Below are positions 35,693 to 44,233 of a stretch of 64,000 bases of DNA, in pieces. The notes beneath the pieces were generated by a model. That model saw only the letters and a program-made list of their open reading frames with translations, was not told the DNA's origin and did no database searches. A program made the translations under genes and the position numbers. Numbering within the stretch: the stretch's first letter is position 1; each line of letters starts with the position of its first letter. The DNA comes from Aureimonas ureilytica DSM 18598 = NBRC 106430 (GTDB taxonomy: Bacteria; Pseudomonadota; Alphaproteobacteria; Rhizobiales; Rhizobiaceae). The stretch covers positions 280,197 through 344,196 of the forward strand of contig NZ_ARQE01000004.1 of the NCBI RefSeq assembly GCF_000382705.1, given 5' to 3'.

Positions 35693-36146
35693 AGCGGTCG
35701 AGAAGAAGAACCGCCATCAGCGCGAGCGCCAGATGCGGGCCGAAGCGCAGGCGCCGATCGGCCCGGATCGCGCCGCCTCGCAAGGCCTGAAGCCCGACCA
35801 TCGCCAGCCCGGAGAGCGAGGCGAGAAGCACCACCAGCGGCAGCGCCTCGAGCCCGGTCCAGAGCGTCGCCGCCACCAGGAACTTGACGTCCCCGAGCCC
35901 GAGCCCCGTGCGCCCGCGCCAGACGCGGTAGAGACGGCGCAGGAGAAGAAGAAGCCCGCCGACGATCGCCGCGTCGAGACCATGCGCGAGGAGCGTTTCC
36001 GGCGAGCCCATCGCCAGACGCAGGAGGCCGAGCCCCGCGATCCCGGCATTCAGCGCATCGGGAATGCGCCCGGTTCGCCCGTCGACGAGCCCGACGAGGA
36101 GAAGCATCGGCGCCAGCAGGGCGAGGGCCGTCACGTCGCCGATCAT
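35682..36146 (-). CDS. gspO: Prepilin peptidase (A24 family), minimal form
   Basis: A 154-residue membrane protease that should process the pseudopilins. About five to six membrane helices are visible. The two catalytic aspartates lie in GLVDGRTGRIPDALN and GLGDVKF, the GxGD signature. It lacks the N-terminal cytoplasmic methyltransferase domain (with paired CxxC) of classic GspO/PilD, so it resembles CpaA/TadV-type or archaeal peptidases in size. ATG 36146, preceded by GGGAGGAG on its strand, was preferred over one 39 bases upstream. It sits between gspK and gspG and points leftward, alone among these genes. Confidence 0.85.
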   Translation of the reverse strand: MIGDVTALALLAPMLLLVGLVDGRTGRIPDALNAGIAGLGLLRLAMGSPETLLAHGLDAAIVGGLLLLLRRLYRVWRGRTGLGLGDVKFLVAATLWTGLEALPLVVLLASLSGLAMVGLQALRGGAIRADRRLRFGPHLALALMAVLLLDRFTG

Positions 36147-36314
36147 CGCTCCTCCCCAGCCCGCCGCAGCACCGCACTTCCCCAAGCGGAGGGATCAAAC
36201 GGCAAAAGGCGTTGAAGGCGCGTGAACCCGCGAAAATCGCCACGCCGCGCTTTACGGATCGCACATCAAGATCGCCTAGCGTGCCGCAAGGGAACGAGAC
36301 ACGGGACGGGGCGG

Positions 36315-36749
36315 ATGCTCAGCTTTCGAAATCGCGCGGCGGAGACCGAAGGCTCGGACGAGGGCTTCACGCTCGTCGAGCTTCTCGTGGTGCTCGCCAT
36401 CATCGCGCTGATCGGCACGCTCGTCGGCCCCCGCGTCCTCGGCTATATCGGCACCGCCAAGGCCGACACGGCCAAGACGCAGCTTCAGAACCTCGCCAAC
36501 GCGGTGGAGCTGTATTACCTCGACACGGGCGCCTATCCGGCCGCCGACAAGGGCCTTGCCGCGCTCACCGCGAGCGACGGCGCGCCCGGCTGGAACGGCC
36601 CCTATCTGAAAAGCGCCACCGGCCTTCAGGACCCCTGGGGCCGCGCCTACCGCTACGAAGCCGCCCCCGGCGGCTTCCGCATCGCCACCCTCGGCCGCGA
36701 CGGCGCGGAAGGCGGCACGGGCGAAGACGCCGACCTCACCAACCGCTGA
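36315..36749 (+). CDS. gspG: Major pseudopilin GspG
   Basis: A 144-residue major pseudopilin. The leader ends at G17, followed by F18-TLVELLVVLAIIALIGTLVGP, with Glu22 at +5. The globular part carries LYYLDTGAYPAADKGLAAL, then DPWGRAYRYE and a final acidic GEDADLTNR, the calcium-binding loop region of GspG. The start is ATG 36315, preceded by GGGACGGGG; upstream in-frame sequence is basic and unlike GspG. Being separate from the E-F-H-I-J-D-K operon, with its own upstream region, suits the need for high expression of the major subunit. Confidence 0.93.
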   Translation: MLSFRNRAAETEGSDEGFTLVELLVVLAIIALIGTLVGPRVLGYIGTAKADTAKTQLQNLANAVELYYLDTGAYPAADKGLAALTASDGAPGWNGPYLKSATGLQDPWGRAYRYEAAPGGFRIATLGRDGAEGGTGEDADLTNR

Positions 36750-36771
36750 TGCGGGACGGCTCGTCGGTTGA

Positions 36772-37560
36772 TCAAAGCGGCGCCGGGCTTCTCCCGGCCG
36801 GACGCACGAACCCGTCGCTCGCCACCATCAGCCGGCGCGCATAGTCCGAGCGCACCTCGCGCCGGGCGAGATGTCCCTGTTCCAGCGCCTCCACCGCCTC
36901 GCCTCCGCGCATCACGAGAAGCCGCTCGCACATGTGGTCGATCACGGCGAGATCGTGGCTGACGAAGAGATAGGTCAGGTTCCGCTCGGATCGCAGGCGC
37001 GTCAGAAGGTTCAGGACCTCGGCCTGGATCGAGGCGTCGAGCGCCGAGGTCGGCTCGTCCAGAAGCAGGATCGCCGGTTCGAGAATCAGGGCTCTCGCGA
37101 TCGCAATGCGCTGGCGCTGCCCGCCCGAAAGCTGATGCGGCAGGCGGAAGCGGAAGGCCGCATCGAGCCCGACATCGGCGAGCGCGCGCAGGATGCGCCC
37201 GTCGCGGTCCTTCAACCCATGGATCGCCAGCGGCTCGGCGAGGATGCGGTCGACCGTGTGGCGCGGATGAAGCGAACCGTAGGGGTCCTGAAACACCATC
37301 TGCACCTTGGCGGCGAAGGCCTTGTCCCGCCGTGCGTCGAGGGGAACGCCGTCCACCCTGACCTCGCCGCCCGAAACCGGAGCGAGACCGCAAAGGGCGC
37401 GCAGGATCGTGGACTTGCCCGAGCCCGATTCCCCCACGAGCCCGAAGCTCTCGCCGGGCGCCACCGCGAAGGTCACGCCCTTCACGGCATCGACGCGCCC
37501 GCGCCCTTGGCCGAAGCTGATGCGCAGATCCGTCACTTCGATGCGGGGAACGGTGCTCAT
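36772..37560 (-). CDS. Peptide-type ABC transporter ATPase (OppF/DppF-like)
   Basis: A 262-residue ATPase of the oligopeptide/nickel ABC family. Walker A is GESGSGKST (about 41-49), the Q-loop is VFQDPYGSLHPRHTV, the signature LSGGQRQR, Walker [13 protein letters not shown] and the H-loop VSHDLAV. VFQDPYGSLHPR is typical of the 'F' subunit. It is the last gene of a five-gene leftward operon (binding protein, two permeases, two ATPases) and overlaps the preceding ATPase by four bases. It hydrolyses ATP to drive import of a peptide-like solute; the substrate is inferred from the operon only. Confidence 0.88.
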   Translation of the reverse strand: MSTVPRIEVTDLRISFGQGRGRVDAVKGVTFAVAPGESFGLVGESGSGKSTILRALCGLAPVSGGEVRVDGVPLDARRDKAFAAKVQMVFQDPYGSLHPRHTVDRILAEPLAIHGLKDRDGRILRALADVGLDAAFRFRLPHQLSGGQRQRIAIARALILEPAILLLDEPTSALDASIQAEVLNLLTRLRSERNLTYLFVSHDLAVIDHMCERLLVMRGGEAVEALEQGHLARREVRSDYARRLMVASDGFVRPAGRSPAPL

Positions 37561-38414
37561 GCCTCTTCCCATTCGGGCTGGCGGTCGAGAACGGGCAGCA
37601 TGTCGTGGCCGCCGCCGATGCGCGGCAGGCAGGCCAGAAGCCCCTGCGTATAGGGATGGCGAGCCTCCGACAGCCGGGCCGCCCCGATCTCCTCCACGAT
37701 GCGCCCGCGATACATGACGAGAACCCGATCGCAGAAGGTGGAGACGAGCCGCAGATCGTGGCTGATGAACAGAAGACCCATGCCTCGGCCGCGCACGAGA
37801 CCATCGAGAATGCGCAGGATTTCGAGCTGCACGGTGACGTCGAGCGCCGAGGTCGGTTCGTCGGCGATCAGAAGCTCGGGCTCGGGGATCAGCATCATCG
37901 CGATCATCACCCTTTGGCCCATGCCGCCCGAAAGCTCGTGCGGATAGGCGCGCAGCACGCGTTCGGGATCGCGGATCTGGACATCCTCCAGCATTGCGAT
38001 CATGCGGGCCCTGGCCTCGCGCGCCGAAAGCCGCCCATGGGCGCGCAGCGCTTCGCCGAGCTGCCGGTCGATGCGCATGACCGGGTTCAGCGAGTATTTC
38101 GGGTCCTGCATCACCATGGCGATGCGGCGCCCGCGAAGGGCGCGCATGTCGCGCTCGGGCAAGGCCAGGAGATCGGTGTTTCGAAAGGCCAGTCTGTCGG
38201 CCGCGACATGGCCCGGCGCGCGCACGAGCCGCAGGATGGCCCGGCCCGTCATCGACTTGCCGGAACCGGACTCGCCCACGATCGCGACGCGCTCGCGCCC
38301 GACCGTGAAGGACACGCCCCGCACGGCCTCGACGAGACCGCGCCGGGTGTCGAAGCCGACCCGAAGGTTCCTCACCTCCAGAAGCGGCCCGGTTGAAGGA
38401 AGCCCACCCGTCAT
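37557..38414 (-). CDS. Peptide-type ABC transporter ATPase (OppD/DppD-like)
   Basis: A 285-residue ATPase partner of the preceding entry. It shows Walker A GESGSGKSM (Met in place of the usual Thr/Ser at the last position, as in many DppD proteins), Q-loop MQDPKYSLNPVM, signature LSGGMGQR, Walker B LLIADEPTSALD and H-loop ISHDLRL. MVMQDPKYSLNPVMRID and the end RHPYTQGLLACLPRI are typical of the 'D' subunit. The start overlaps the stop of the permease gene by four bases and the end overlaps the next ATPase by four bases. Confidence 0.88.
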   Translation of the reverse strand: MTGGLPSTGPLLEVRNLRVGFDTRRGLVEAVRGVSFTVGRERVAIVGESGSGKSMTGRAILRLVRAPGHVAADRLAFRNTDLLALPERDMRALRGRRIAMVMQDPKYSLNPVMRIDRQLGEALRAHGRLSAREARARMIAMLEDVQIRDPERVLRAYPHELSGGMGQRVMIAMMLIPEPELLIADEPTSALDVTVQLEILRILDGLVRGRGMGLLFISHDLRLVSTFCDRVLVMYRGRIVEEIGAARLSEARHPYTQGLLACLPRIGGGHDMLPVLDRQPEWEEA

Positions 38415-39331
38415 CGCTGCGCGCTCCTCGGATCGAGAATGTCGCGCAGCGCATCGCCCAGAAGGTTGAAGGCGAGGCTGACGAGCAGGATCGCGACGCC
38501 CGGAATCGTCGCCACCCACCAATGGGTCAGGAGATATTGCCGGCCCGACGAGATCATCGCGCCCCATTCGGCGAGCGGGGGCTGCGCGCCGAGACCGAGA
38601 AAGCCGAGGCCGGCCGCCGTCAGGATGATGCCGGCCATGTCGAGCGTGATGCGCACGATCACCGAGGACAGGCACATGGGCATGATATGGCCGGTGATGA
38701 TGCGCAGCGTTCCCGCGCCCTGGAGCCGGGCGGCGGCGATATAGTCGGAGCGCCGCACGGTCAGCGTTTCGGCGCGCGCGACACGCGCATAGGGCGGCCA
38801 GGCGGTGAGCGCGATGGCGAGAATGGCGTTCTCGATGCCGGGCCCGAGCGCCGCGACGAAGGCGAGCGCCAGGATGAGGCGGGGGAAGGCAAGGAAGATG
38901 TCGGTGACGCGCATCAGGACCCGGTCGGTCCAGCCGCCGAGCGTGCCGGCCACGGTTCCGATCACGAGGCCGATCACCGGCGCCGTCAGCGCCACCAGCG
39001 CCACGACATAGAGCGTGACGCGCGAGCCGTAGACGAGCCGGCTCCAGACGTCGCGGCCGAGCTCGTCCGTTCCGAGCCAATGGCCGGGACCGGGCGGCAG
39101 GAGGCGCGTGTCGAGATTCTGCGCGTTGGGAGCGTGGGTCGCCAGAAGCGGCGCGAAGATCGCCATGAGGACGAGAAGCGCGATCAAACCGAGCCCGATC
39201 ATCGCCAGCGCGTTGGAGCGCAGCGTCAGCCAGCCTTGCCAGAGCGCGACGGCGCGGGCCTGAAGGCGCGAGCGAGGCGTGTCGGTCGTCAGCCAGCCGC
39301 GCCAGCCGGAGCCTTGCAAAGCCTTGCTCAT
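38411..39331 (-). CDS. Peptide-type ABC transporter permease (DppC-like)
   Basis: A 306-residue permease with an N-terminal OppC_N segment (about 38-60, LAMIGLGLIALLVLMAIFAPLLA) and five further helices. HWLGTDELGRDVWSRLVYGSRVTL is the conserved periplasmic start of DppC/OppC proteins. The EAA-like cytoplasmic loop (RRSDYIAAARLQGAGTLRII) contacts the ATPase. It overlaps the DppB-like permease upstream and the ATPase downstream by four bases each, so the operon is translationally coupled throughout. Confidence 0.9.
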   Translation of the reverse strand: MSKALQGSGWRGWLTTDTPRSRLQARAVALWQGWLTLRSNALAMIGLGLIALLVLMAIFAPLLATHAPNAQNLDTRLLPPGPGHWLGTDELGRDVWSRLVYGSRVTLYVVALVALTAPVIGLVIGTVAGTLGGWTDRVLMRVTDIFLAFPRLILALAFVAALGPGIENAILAIALTAWPPYARVARAETLTVRRSDYIAAARLQGAGTLRIITGHIMPMCLSSVIVRITLDMAGIILTAAGLGFLGLGAQPPLAEWGAMISSGRQYLLTHWWVATIPGVAILLVSLAFNLLGDALRDILDPRSAQR

Positions 39332-40422
39332 CGCGCCCTCGGATCGACCAGCGTGTAGACGACGTCGGACAGGAGATTGAGCACGATGAAGGCCGCGCCG
39401 ATCACCAGCGTTCCGCCGAGCACTGCGTTGAAGTCGGCCGCGAACAGGGCCTGCGTGATATAGAGGCCGAGCCCCGGCCAGGCGAAGACGGTCTCGGTCA
39501 GGACCGAGCCTTCCAGAAGCGCGGCGTAGGACAGGGCGATCACCGTGACGAGCGGCACCATGGCGTTGCCGAGCGCGTGGACCCAGACGACACGCCGCTC
39601 CGAGACGCCCTTCACGCGGGCGGCGGTGATGTAATCCTGGCCGAGCTGTTCGAGCATGAAGGATCGGGTCATTCGGGAGATATAGGCGAGCGAGAAATAG
39701 CCGAGCACCAGCGCCGGCAGAACGAGATGCGATAGGGCGTTGCGGAACACGTCCCAGGCGCCCGACAGGGCGCTGTCGATGAGGATCGAGCCGGTGACGC
39801 GCGTGACGTCGAATTCGTAGGCCAGTTCGTAGGAGACATCGAGCCGGCCGGGGCCGCCGACCCAGCCGAGCTGCCCGTAGAACACGAGAAGCGCGATGAG
39901 GCCGAGCCAGAAGACCGGCATGGAATAGCCGAGAAGCCCGACGACGCGGATCACCTGATCGGGCCAGCGGCCTTGGTGGACCGCGCCGAACACACCGGCC
40001 GGCACGCCGACGAAGACGCCGATGAGGGTCGCGAGCGTGGCGAGTTCCAGCGTTGCGGGAAACGCGTTGGCGATGTCCTCGAGCACCGGCCGCGAGGTCA
40101 GGTTGGAGCGCCCGAGATCGCCGGTCACGACATCGCCGAGATAGCGCACGAACTGGATCGGCAGCGGCTGGTCCAGCCCGAGCGCGACCTTGGCCGCGTC
40201 GTATTGCGCCTGCGTGGAGCGATCGCCGACCACCGCCAGAACCGGATCGAGCGGCACGACCCGCGCGATCAGGAAGGTGACGAAGAGAAGGCCGAACAGG
40301 GTGACGAGGAGGCTGAAGAACAGGCCCGCTCCCCGCCGGAGCGCCCTCGGCACGGCCAGCCCTCCCCCGGTGGGCGCGCGGGTCGGATCGAGAGCGGGTT
40401 CGTCGAGAACGGGCGGGCTCAT
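39328..40422 (-). CDS. Peptide-type ABC transporter permease (DppB-like)
   Basis: A 364-residue permease with a helix at about 32-55 (GAGLFFSLLVTLFGLLFVTFLIARVVPLDP, the DppB-type opening with ending 'PLDP'), a periplasmic region, and five further helices. The EAA-like loop is QDYITAARVKGVSERRVVW, and LTETVFAWPGLGLYITQALFAADF is typical of the family's C-terminal third. A stretch around 200-225 (VGGPGRLDVSYELAYEFDVTRVTG) is longer than in the E. coli DppB loop. It follows the binding-protein gene after 33 bases. Confidence 0.9.
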   Translation of the reverse strand: MSPPVLDEPALDPTRAPTGGGLAVPRALRRGAGLFFSLLVTLFGLLFVTFLIARVVPLDPVLAVVGDRSTQAQYDAAKVALGLDQPLPIQFVRYLGDVVTGDLGRSNLTSRPVLEDIANAFPATLELATLATLIGVFVGVPAGVFGAVHQGRWPDQVIRVVGLLGYSMPVFWLGLIALLVFYGQLGWVGGPGRLDVSYELAYEFDVTRVTGSILIDSALSGAWDVFRNALSHLVLPALVLGYFSLAYISRMTRSFMLEQLGQDYITAARVKGVSERRVVWVHALGNAMVPLVTVIALSYAALLEGSVLTETVFAWPGLGLYITQALFAADFNAVLGGTLVIGAAFIVLNLLSDVVYTLVDPRAR

Positions 40423-40455
40423 GCGCCCGCCCTCATGCCTGGAATGCGCAAGGGA

Positions 40456-42069
40456 TCACTTCGCGGCTTTGGTCACGGTCCAGTAGAAGGCCGACGCCAC
40501 GGCGCCGCCGGTGTGGAACCCGTCCACCCCCTTGCGAAGCGCGGGCTGCTCGGAGCGCTGGAACAGAACCGCGATCGGCGACGCCATCTGCTCGTGGCGC
40601 TGCATCTCCTCGTACATGCCCGCGCGCTTGGCCTCGTCCTTCTCGATCACGGCGGCCGCCACCATCGGCGTCGTCACCGTTGCGGGATAGGCGTTGCGCC
40701 AGGCGAGATTGCCGACGAGATTGCCCGCGTCGGAATTGTCCGGGTTGGACGCGAAGACGGAGGCGTTGGTCTGCGGATCGGGATAGTCCGGCCCCCAGGT
40801 CTGGAGCGTCAGCTTGTGGTTTCGCGCGCGGTAGATCGACAAAGCCTCGGCGCCGGTCACCGAGCGAAGCGCGGCCTTGATGCCGGCCTGGGCGAGCGTG
40901 CCCTGGATGGCCTGCGCGATATCCACACGCTCCTTCTCGTTGCGGATCAGGATTTCGGTCTCGAACCCGTTGGGATAGCCGGCTTCGGCCAGAAGCGCCT
41001 TGGCTTTCGCCACGTCGAGCTTGAAGGGCTTGTCCTCGATCGCGCCGAGGAAGCCGGCCGGCAGGAAGGACTGATGCGTCTGTTCCTGACCCTTCAGGAG
41101 CTGGCTGGTGATGCCGTCATAGTCGATCAGATACTTGACCGCCTCCATGACCTTGGGCTTGGCGAGGATCTCGTCCTTCTGGTTGCCCGAGAGGTAATAG
41201 ACCTGCCCGCGCAGCTCGGTCTGGATCTTGAGATTGGCGTCCTTCTCGATGACCGCGATGTCGGTCGGGCCGAGATTGCGGGCCACGTCCACGTCGCCCT
41301 TCTGCAAGAGCAGAAGCTGGGTCGCGGGCTCCACGACATGGCGCACGAAGACACGCTTCATCGCGACCTCGTGGTTGAAATTGGGATTGGCGTCGAGCAC
41401 GACGGATTCGTTCGGCTTCCAGGCGCGCAGGACATAGGCGCCCGAGCCCGCCGAATGGGTGTCGAGCCAGGAATTGCCGAAATCCTCGCCGGCATGTTCC
41501 ATCACCACGGCCTTGTCGACGATCGAGCCGACCTCCGCCGTCAGCGCGTTGTAGAGGAAGGACGGCGCATAGGGCTTGTCGGTGACGATCTGGAGCGTCG
41601 AGGCGTCCACGGCCTTCACGGTCTGATCCACATTGTCCTTGGTCAGGCCGAACTGGGTGAGGATGAAGGCGGGCGTCTGATCGAGCTTTACGACGCGCTG
41701 GAGCGAGAAGGCGGCGTCCTCGGCGGTGATCGGATTGCCCGAGGCGAACTTGCGCCCTTCGGCCATCTTGAACGTATAGGTGCGGCCGTCCTCGCTGACC
41801 GACCAGCTCGACGCGAGACCGGGGATCGGCTTCAGCGTGTTCGGATCGATCTCGACCAGCGTCTCGTAGATGTTGTTGATCTGGTCCTGGCCCGAGAACT
41901 CAAAGCTTTCCGCCGGGTCGAGCGACTTCATGTCGTCGATGCCGTTGGCGATCACCAACGTGTCGGCCGGCGTCTCGGCAAGAGCCGCCGATCCCATGGC
42001 GACAGCCCCCAGAAGCACGGTTCCGGCAAACAGGCGGCGGCTGAGCGAACGGGAAAGAGAATGCGACAC
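40456..42069 (-). CDS. Peptide-type ABC transporter solute-binding protein (SBP_bac_5)
   Basis: A 537-residue periplasmic binding protein of the DppA/OppA family. It has a signal peptide of about 32 residues (LFAGTVLLGAVAMGSAALA|E), then DTLVIANGIDDMKSLDPAESFEFSG, the usual start, and INNIYETLVE and GLASSWSVSEDGRTYTFKM, the family signature. It binds the solute and delivers it to the DppB/DppC-like permease. GTG 42069 was chosen because GAGG lies six bases upstream, while the TTG two codons earlier directly abuts that site. The adjacent dipeptidase gene suggests peptide substrates, an inference. Confidence 0.9.
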   Translation of the reverse strand: MSHSLSRSLSRRLFAGTVLLGAVAMGSAALAETPADTLVIANGIDDMKSLDPAESFEFSGQDQINNIYETLVEIDPNTLKPIPGLASSWSVSEDGRTYTFKMAEGRKFASGNPITAEDAAFSLQRVVKLDQTPAFILTQFGLTKDNVDQTVKAVDASTLQIVTDKPYAPSFLYNALTAEVGSIVDKAVVMEHAGEDFGNSWLDTHSAGSGAYVLRAWKPNESVVLDANPNFNHEVAMKRVFVRHVVEPATQLLLLQKGDVDVARNLGPTDIAVIEKDANLKIQTELRGQVYYLSGNQKDEILAKPKVMEAVKYLIDYDGITSQLLKGQEQTHQSFLPAGFLGAIEDKPFKLDVAKAKALLAEAGYPNGFETEILIRNEKERVDIAQAIQGTLAQAGIKAALRSVTGAEALSIYRARNHKLTLQTWGPDYPDPQTNASVFASNPDNSDAGNLVGNLAWRNAYPATVTTPMVAAAVIEKDEAKRAGMYEEMQRHEQMASPIAVLFQRSEQPALRKGVDGFHTGGAVASAFYWTVTKAAK

Positions 42070-42172
42070 GGACAACCTCGTCGGGTTCGGTGAACGGATC
42101 GGCGCGGCGAAAAGCCGATTCCCCGCGCCCGACGAGGGAACGCTATGCGATGATTAATGCGTCGGCAAGCGT

Positions 42173-42183
42173 GTGCACTGCAC
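42173..42183. promoter_or_regulatory. GTGCA-N-TGCAC palindrome upstream of the binding-protein gene
   Basis: Five-base perfect arms about 100 bases upstream of the binding-protein start, within the 131-base gap after the dipeptidase gene. Possible operator; no regulator can be named. Confidence 0.25.
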
Positions 42184-42200
42184 AAAATCCGGGCGCATCG

Positions 42201-43250
42201 TCACGCCTTCCAGGTGCGGTCGAGAACCGAGAGCCAGTTGCGCCAGCTGATGCGCTCGATCAGGGCTTCGGAATAGCCGGCTGCGGCGAGATGATCGATC
42301 AGGGCGGGGAGGCCGGCGGAGGAGCCGATGGCGTTCGGGATCGTCGCGCCGTCGAAATCCGAGCCCAGCGCGACGCCGTCTTCGCCGAGGCGTTCCAGAA
42401 GCGCGTCGAGGTGGCGGCGCATCGTGTCGAGCGGGGTGTCGGGGTCCATGCGCCCGTCCTCGCGCAGGAAGGCGGTCGCGAAGTTCAGGCCGACGACGCC
42501 GCGCGAGCGCGCCACGGCGTCGAGCTGCTCGTTGGTCAGATTGCGGCTGACCGGGCACAGGGCGTGGACGTTGGAATGGGTGGCGACGAGCGGCGCGTCG
42601 GACAGCTCGGCGACGTCCCAGAAGCCGCGCTCGTTGAGATGCGACAGGTCGAGAAGGACGCCGAGCTCGTTGCAGCGCTTCACCAGCCGCCGCCCGGGTT
42701 CCAGAAGGCCCGGTCCCGTGTCGGGCGAGGAGGGAAAGCGCATGGGCACGCCATGGGCGAAATGATTGTTGCGGCTCCACACCATGCCGACCGAACGCAG
42801 GCCGGCGGCATAGAGCACGTCGAGCATGTGGAGATCGGGGTCGATCGCCTCGGCACCCTCGATGTGGAGAACCGCCGCAAGGCTGCCCCGCGCGATCGCC
42901 GCCTCGATCTCGGCGACGCTGCGGCAGACCGTCAGCCCGCCCTTCGAAGCCGTTTCGAGGCGCAGGAGGATCGAGGCCATGGCGATCGTGCTGTCGGCGC
43001 CGACCGGATGGGCGAGCGGGTCGGGCAGCGGCAGGTCGTAGCCCGGACCGCCCAGGAGGTCGGCGAGATCGCCCGCCATCGGCGAGGGCGGGAAGATCGC
43101 GAAGAGACCGCCGACGAGGCCGCCGGTCCTGGCCTTGGCGAGATCGATATGGAGACTGGAGCCGCCGGCGAGAAAGGCCTCGAACGTCGCGGGCGTCGGG
43201 TCCTGATAAATGCGCAGCAGCGCGTCGTTGTGTCCGTCGAAGACCTTCAA
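42201..43250 (-). CDS. Membrane dipeptidase family (renal dipeptidase type) peptidase
   Basis: A 349-residue zinc peptidase of family M19, which hydrolyses dipeptides, often with a D-residue. The opening FDGHNDALLRI gives the HxD metal pair, HIEGAEAI holds the bridging glutamate, and LVATHSNVHALCPVSRNLTNEQ holds the later His ligands; GSDFDGATIPNAI is the final family motif. No signal peptide is present with this start, so it is probably cytoplasmic. The start is TTG 43250, the first start codon just before the conserved FDGHND and preceded by GGAGAG; no ATG fits. It lies upstream of the peptide ABC operon in the same direction and likely degrades what that system imports. Confidence 0.87.
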   Translation of the reverse strand: MKVFDGHNDALLRIYQDPTPATFEAFLAGGSSLHIDLAKARTGGLVGGLFAIFPPSPMAGDLADLLGGPGYDLPLPDPLAHPVGADSTIAMASILLRLETASKGGLTVCRSVAEIEAAIARGSLAAVLHIEGAEAIDPDLHMLDVLYAAGLRSVGMVWSRNNHFAHGVPMRFPSSPDTGPGLLEPGRRLVKRCNELGVLLDLSHLNERGFWDVAELSDAPLVATHSNVHALCPVSRNLTNEQLDAVARSRGVVGLNFATAFLREDGRMDPDTPLDTMRRHLDALLERLGEDGVALGSDFDGATIPNAIGSSAGLPALIDHLAAAGYSEALIERISWRNWLSVLDRTWKA

Positions 43251-43442
43251 GGCGGGCTCTCCAAGGCGAGAAAAGCGCGACCGGAGCCGCGCGAACCATC
43301 GGTGCGCCGGCCGAGCCCGTTTCGGTCTCACCCGGCGATGCGGGCGGACGTTAATCGAGCGTCGGCTCGCGGGCCAGCGCCCGGGTCGCTTTCGCTTGGC
43401 GACCGAAAGTGCGCCCGCCTGAAGCTCTCGCCGCGCCCGCGA

Positions 43443-44180
43443 TCAGCCGCCGGTGATGAGCCGGCCGCGTTCGTCGGCTTCCATCAGCTCGCTCATGACG
43501 TTGCGGATATGGCGCGCCATGGCCTTGTAGGCCGCTTCCGGGTTGCGCAGGCGAAGCGCGGTCAGAACCGCGTGGTGATCGCCGATCCAGAGCGGGCGCA
43601 CGGTGGGCGCGTGGATGTGCTCGTGCAGCTTCTTCCACATCAGCGACTGGTCGCGCTGCACCCAGAGCGTTTCCACCATGGAGACGATGATGGCGTTGCC
43701 CGTCATGCGCGCGATGGCGAGATGGAAATCGCGGTCGCCCTTCTCGTTGAGAAGGAGCGCCTGCGCCTCGTGCTCCATGCGCGCGATGCAATCTTCCAGA
43801 AAGGCCAGATCGTAGCTCGTGGCGCGCTCGGCCGCCATGGCGGCGGCGCTCGCCTCCACCGCGAGCCGCGCTTCCAGAAGCTCGAACGGGCCGGGGCCGG
43901 CATCGGCGCCGATCTTGTCGAACTGGATCTGGCTGCCGCGCACGGGAAGAACCGTGATCCCCGTGCGCCCCTTCACCTCGACGATGCCGCGCATTTCGAG
44001 GGCGATCACCGCTTCGCGCACGACCGGACGGCTGACCTCCAGCTCCTCGGCGAGCTCGCGCTCGGAGGGCATGCGCCAATCGGGATCGCCGGACTTCTCC
44101 TCGATCATCCGGGCGATGCGGCGCGCGACCACCTGATACAGGCGCTCGTTGCCGCCGCGAATGCGTGTGTCGCCGTCCAT
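43443..44180 (-). CDS. FadR/GntR-family transcriptional regulator (FCD domain)
   Basis: A 245-residue regulator. The winged helix-turn-helix spans about 12-75 (MPSERELAEELEVSRPVVREAVIAL), followed by the all-helical FCD ligand-binding domain to about 230. The metal-binding His/Asp positions characteristic of FCD domains are visible in DFHLAIARM, GDHHAVLTAL and MARHIRNVM. FadR-type proteins bind TGGT-Nx-ACCA palindromes; two such sites lie 2.2 kb upstream between the oxidoreductase and sugar-transport operons (46410-46422 and 46509-46519). It lies just downstream of the oxidoreductase genes, so control of those operons is a strong inference. AAAGGA precedes the ATG. Confidence 0.9.
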   Translation of the reverse strand: MDGDTRIRGGNERLYQVVARRIARMIEEKSGDPDWRMPSERELAEELEVSRPVVREAVIALEMRGIVEVKGRTGITVLPVRGSQIQFDKIGADAGPGPFELLEARLAVEASAAAMAAERATSYDLAFLEDCIARMEHEAQALLLNEKGDRDFHLAIARMTGNAIIVSMVETLWVQRDQSLMWKKLHEHIHAPTVRPLWIGDHHAVLTALRLRNPEAAYKAMARHIRNVMSELMEADERGRLITGG

Positions 44181-44193
44181 GTCGTCCTTTCAG

Positions 44194-44219
44194 GGCGCCA
44201 CCCCGCCGGGGATGGCGCC
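44194..44219. repeat. Intercistronic hairpin before the fadR-type gene
   Basis: GGCGCCA-CCCC, loop GCC, GGGG-A-TGGCGCC: 11 pairs with one bulged A, ending just before the regulator's ribosome-binding site. There is no T-run on either strand, so it is more likely an RNA processing, stabilising or attenuating element than a terminator. Confidence 0.6.
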
Positions 44220-44233
44220 TCACCCGGTGGGTG

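Noticed and set aside
39973-42093. A 706-codon plus-strand frame opposite the peptide ABC operon
   Set aside because: It spans two real genes and their gap on the other strand and has no recognisable domain.
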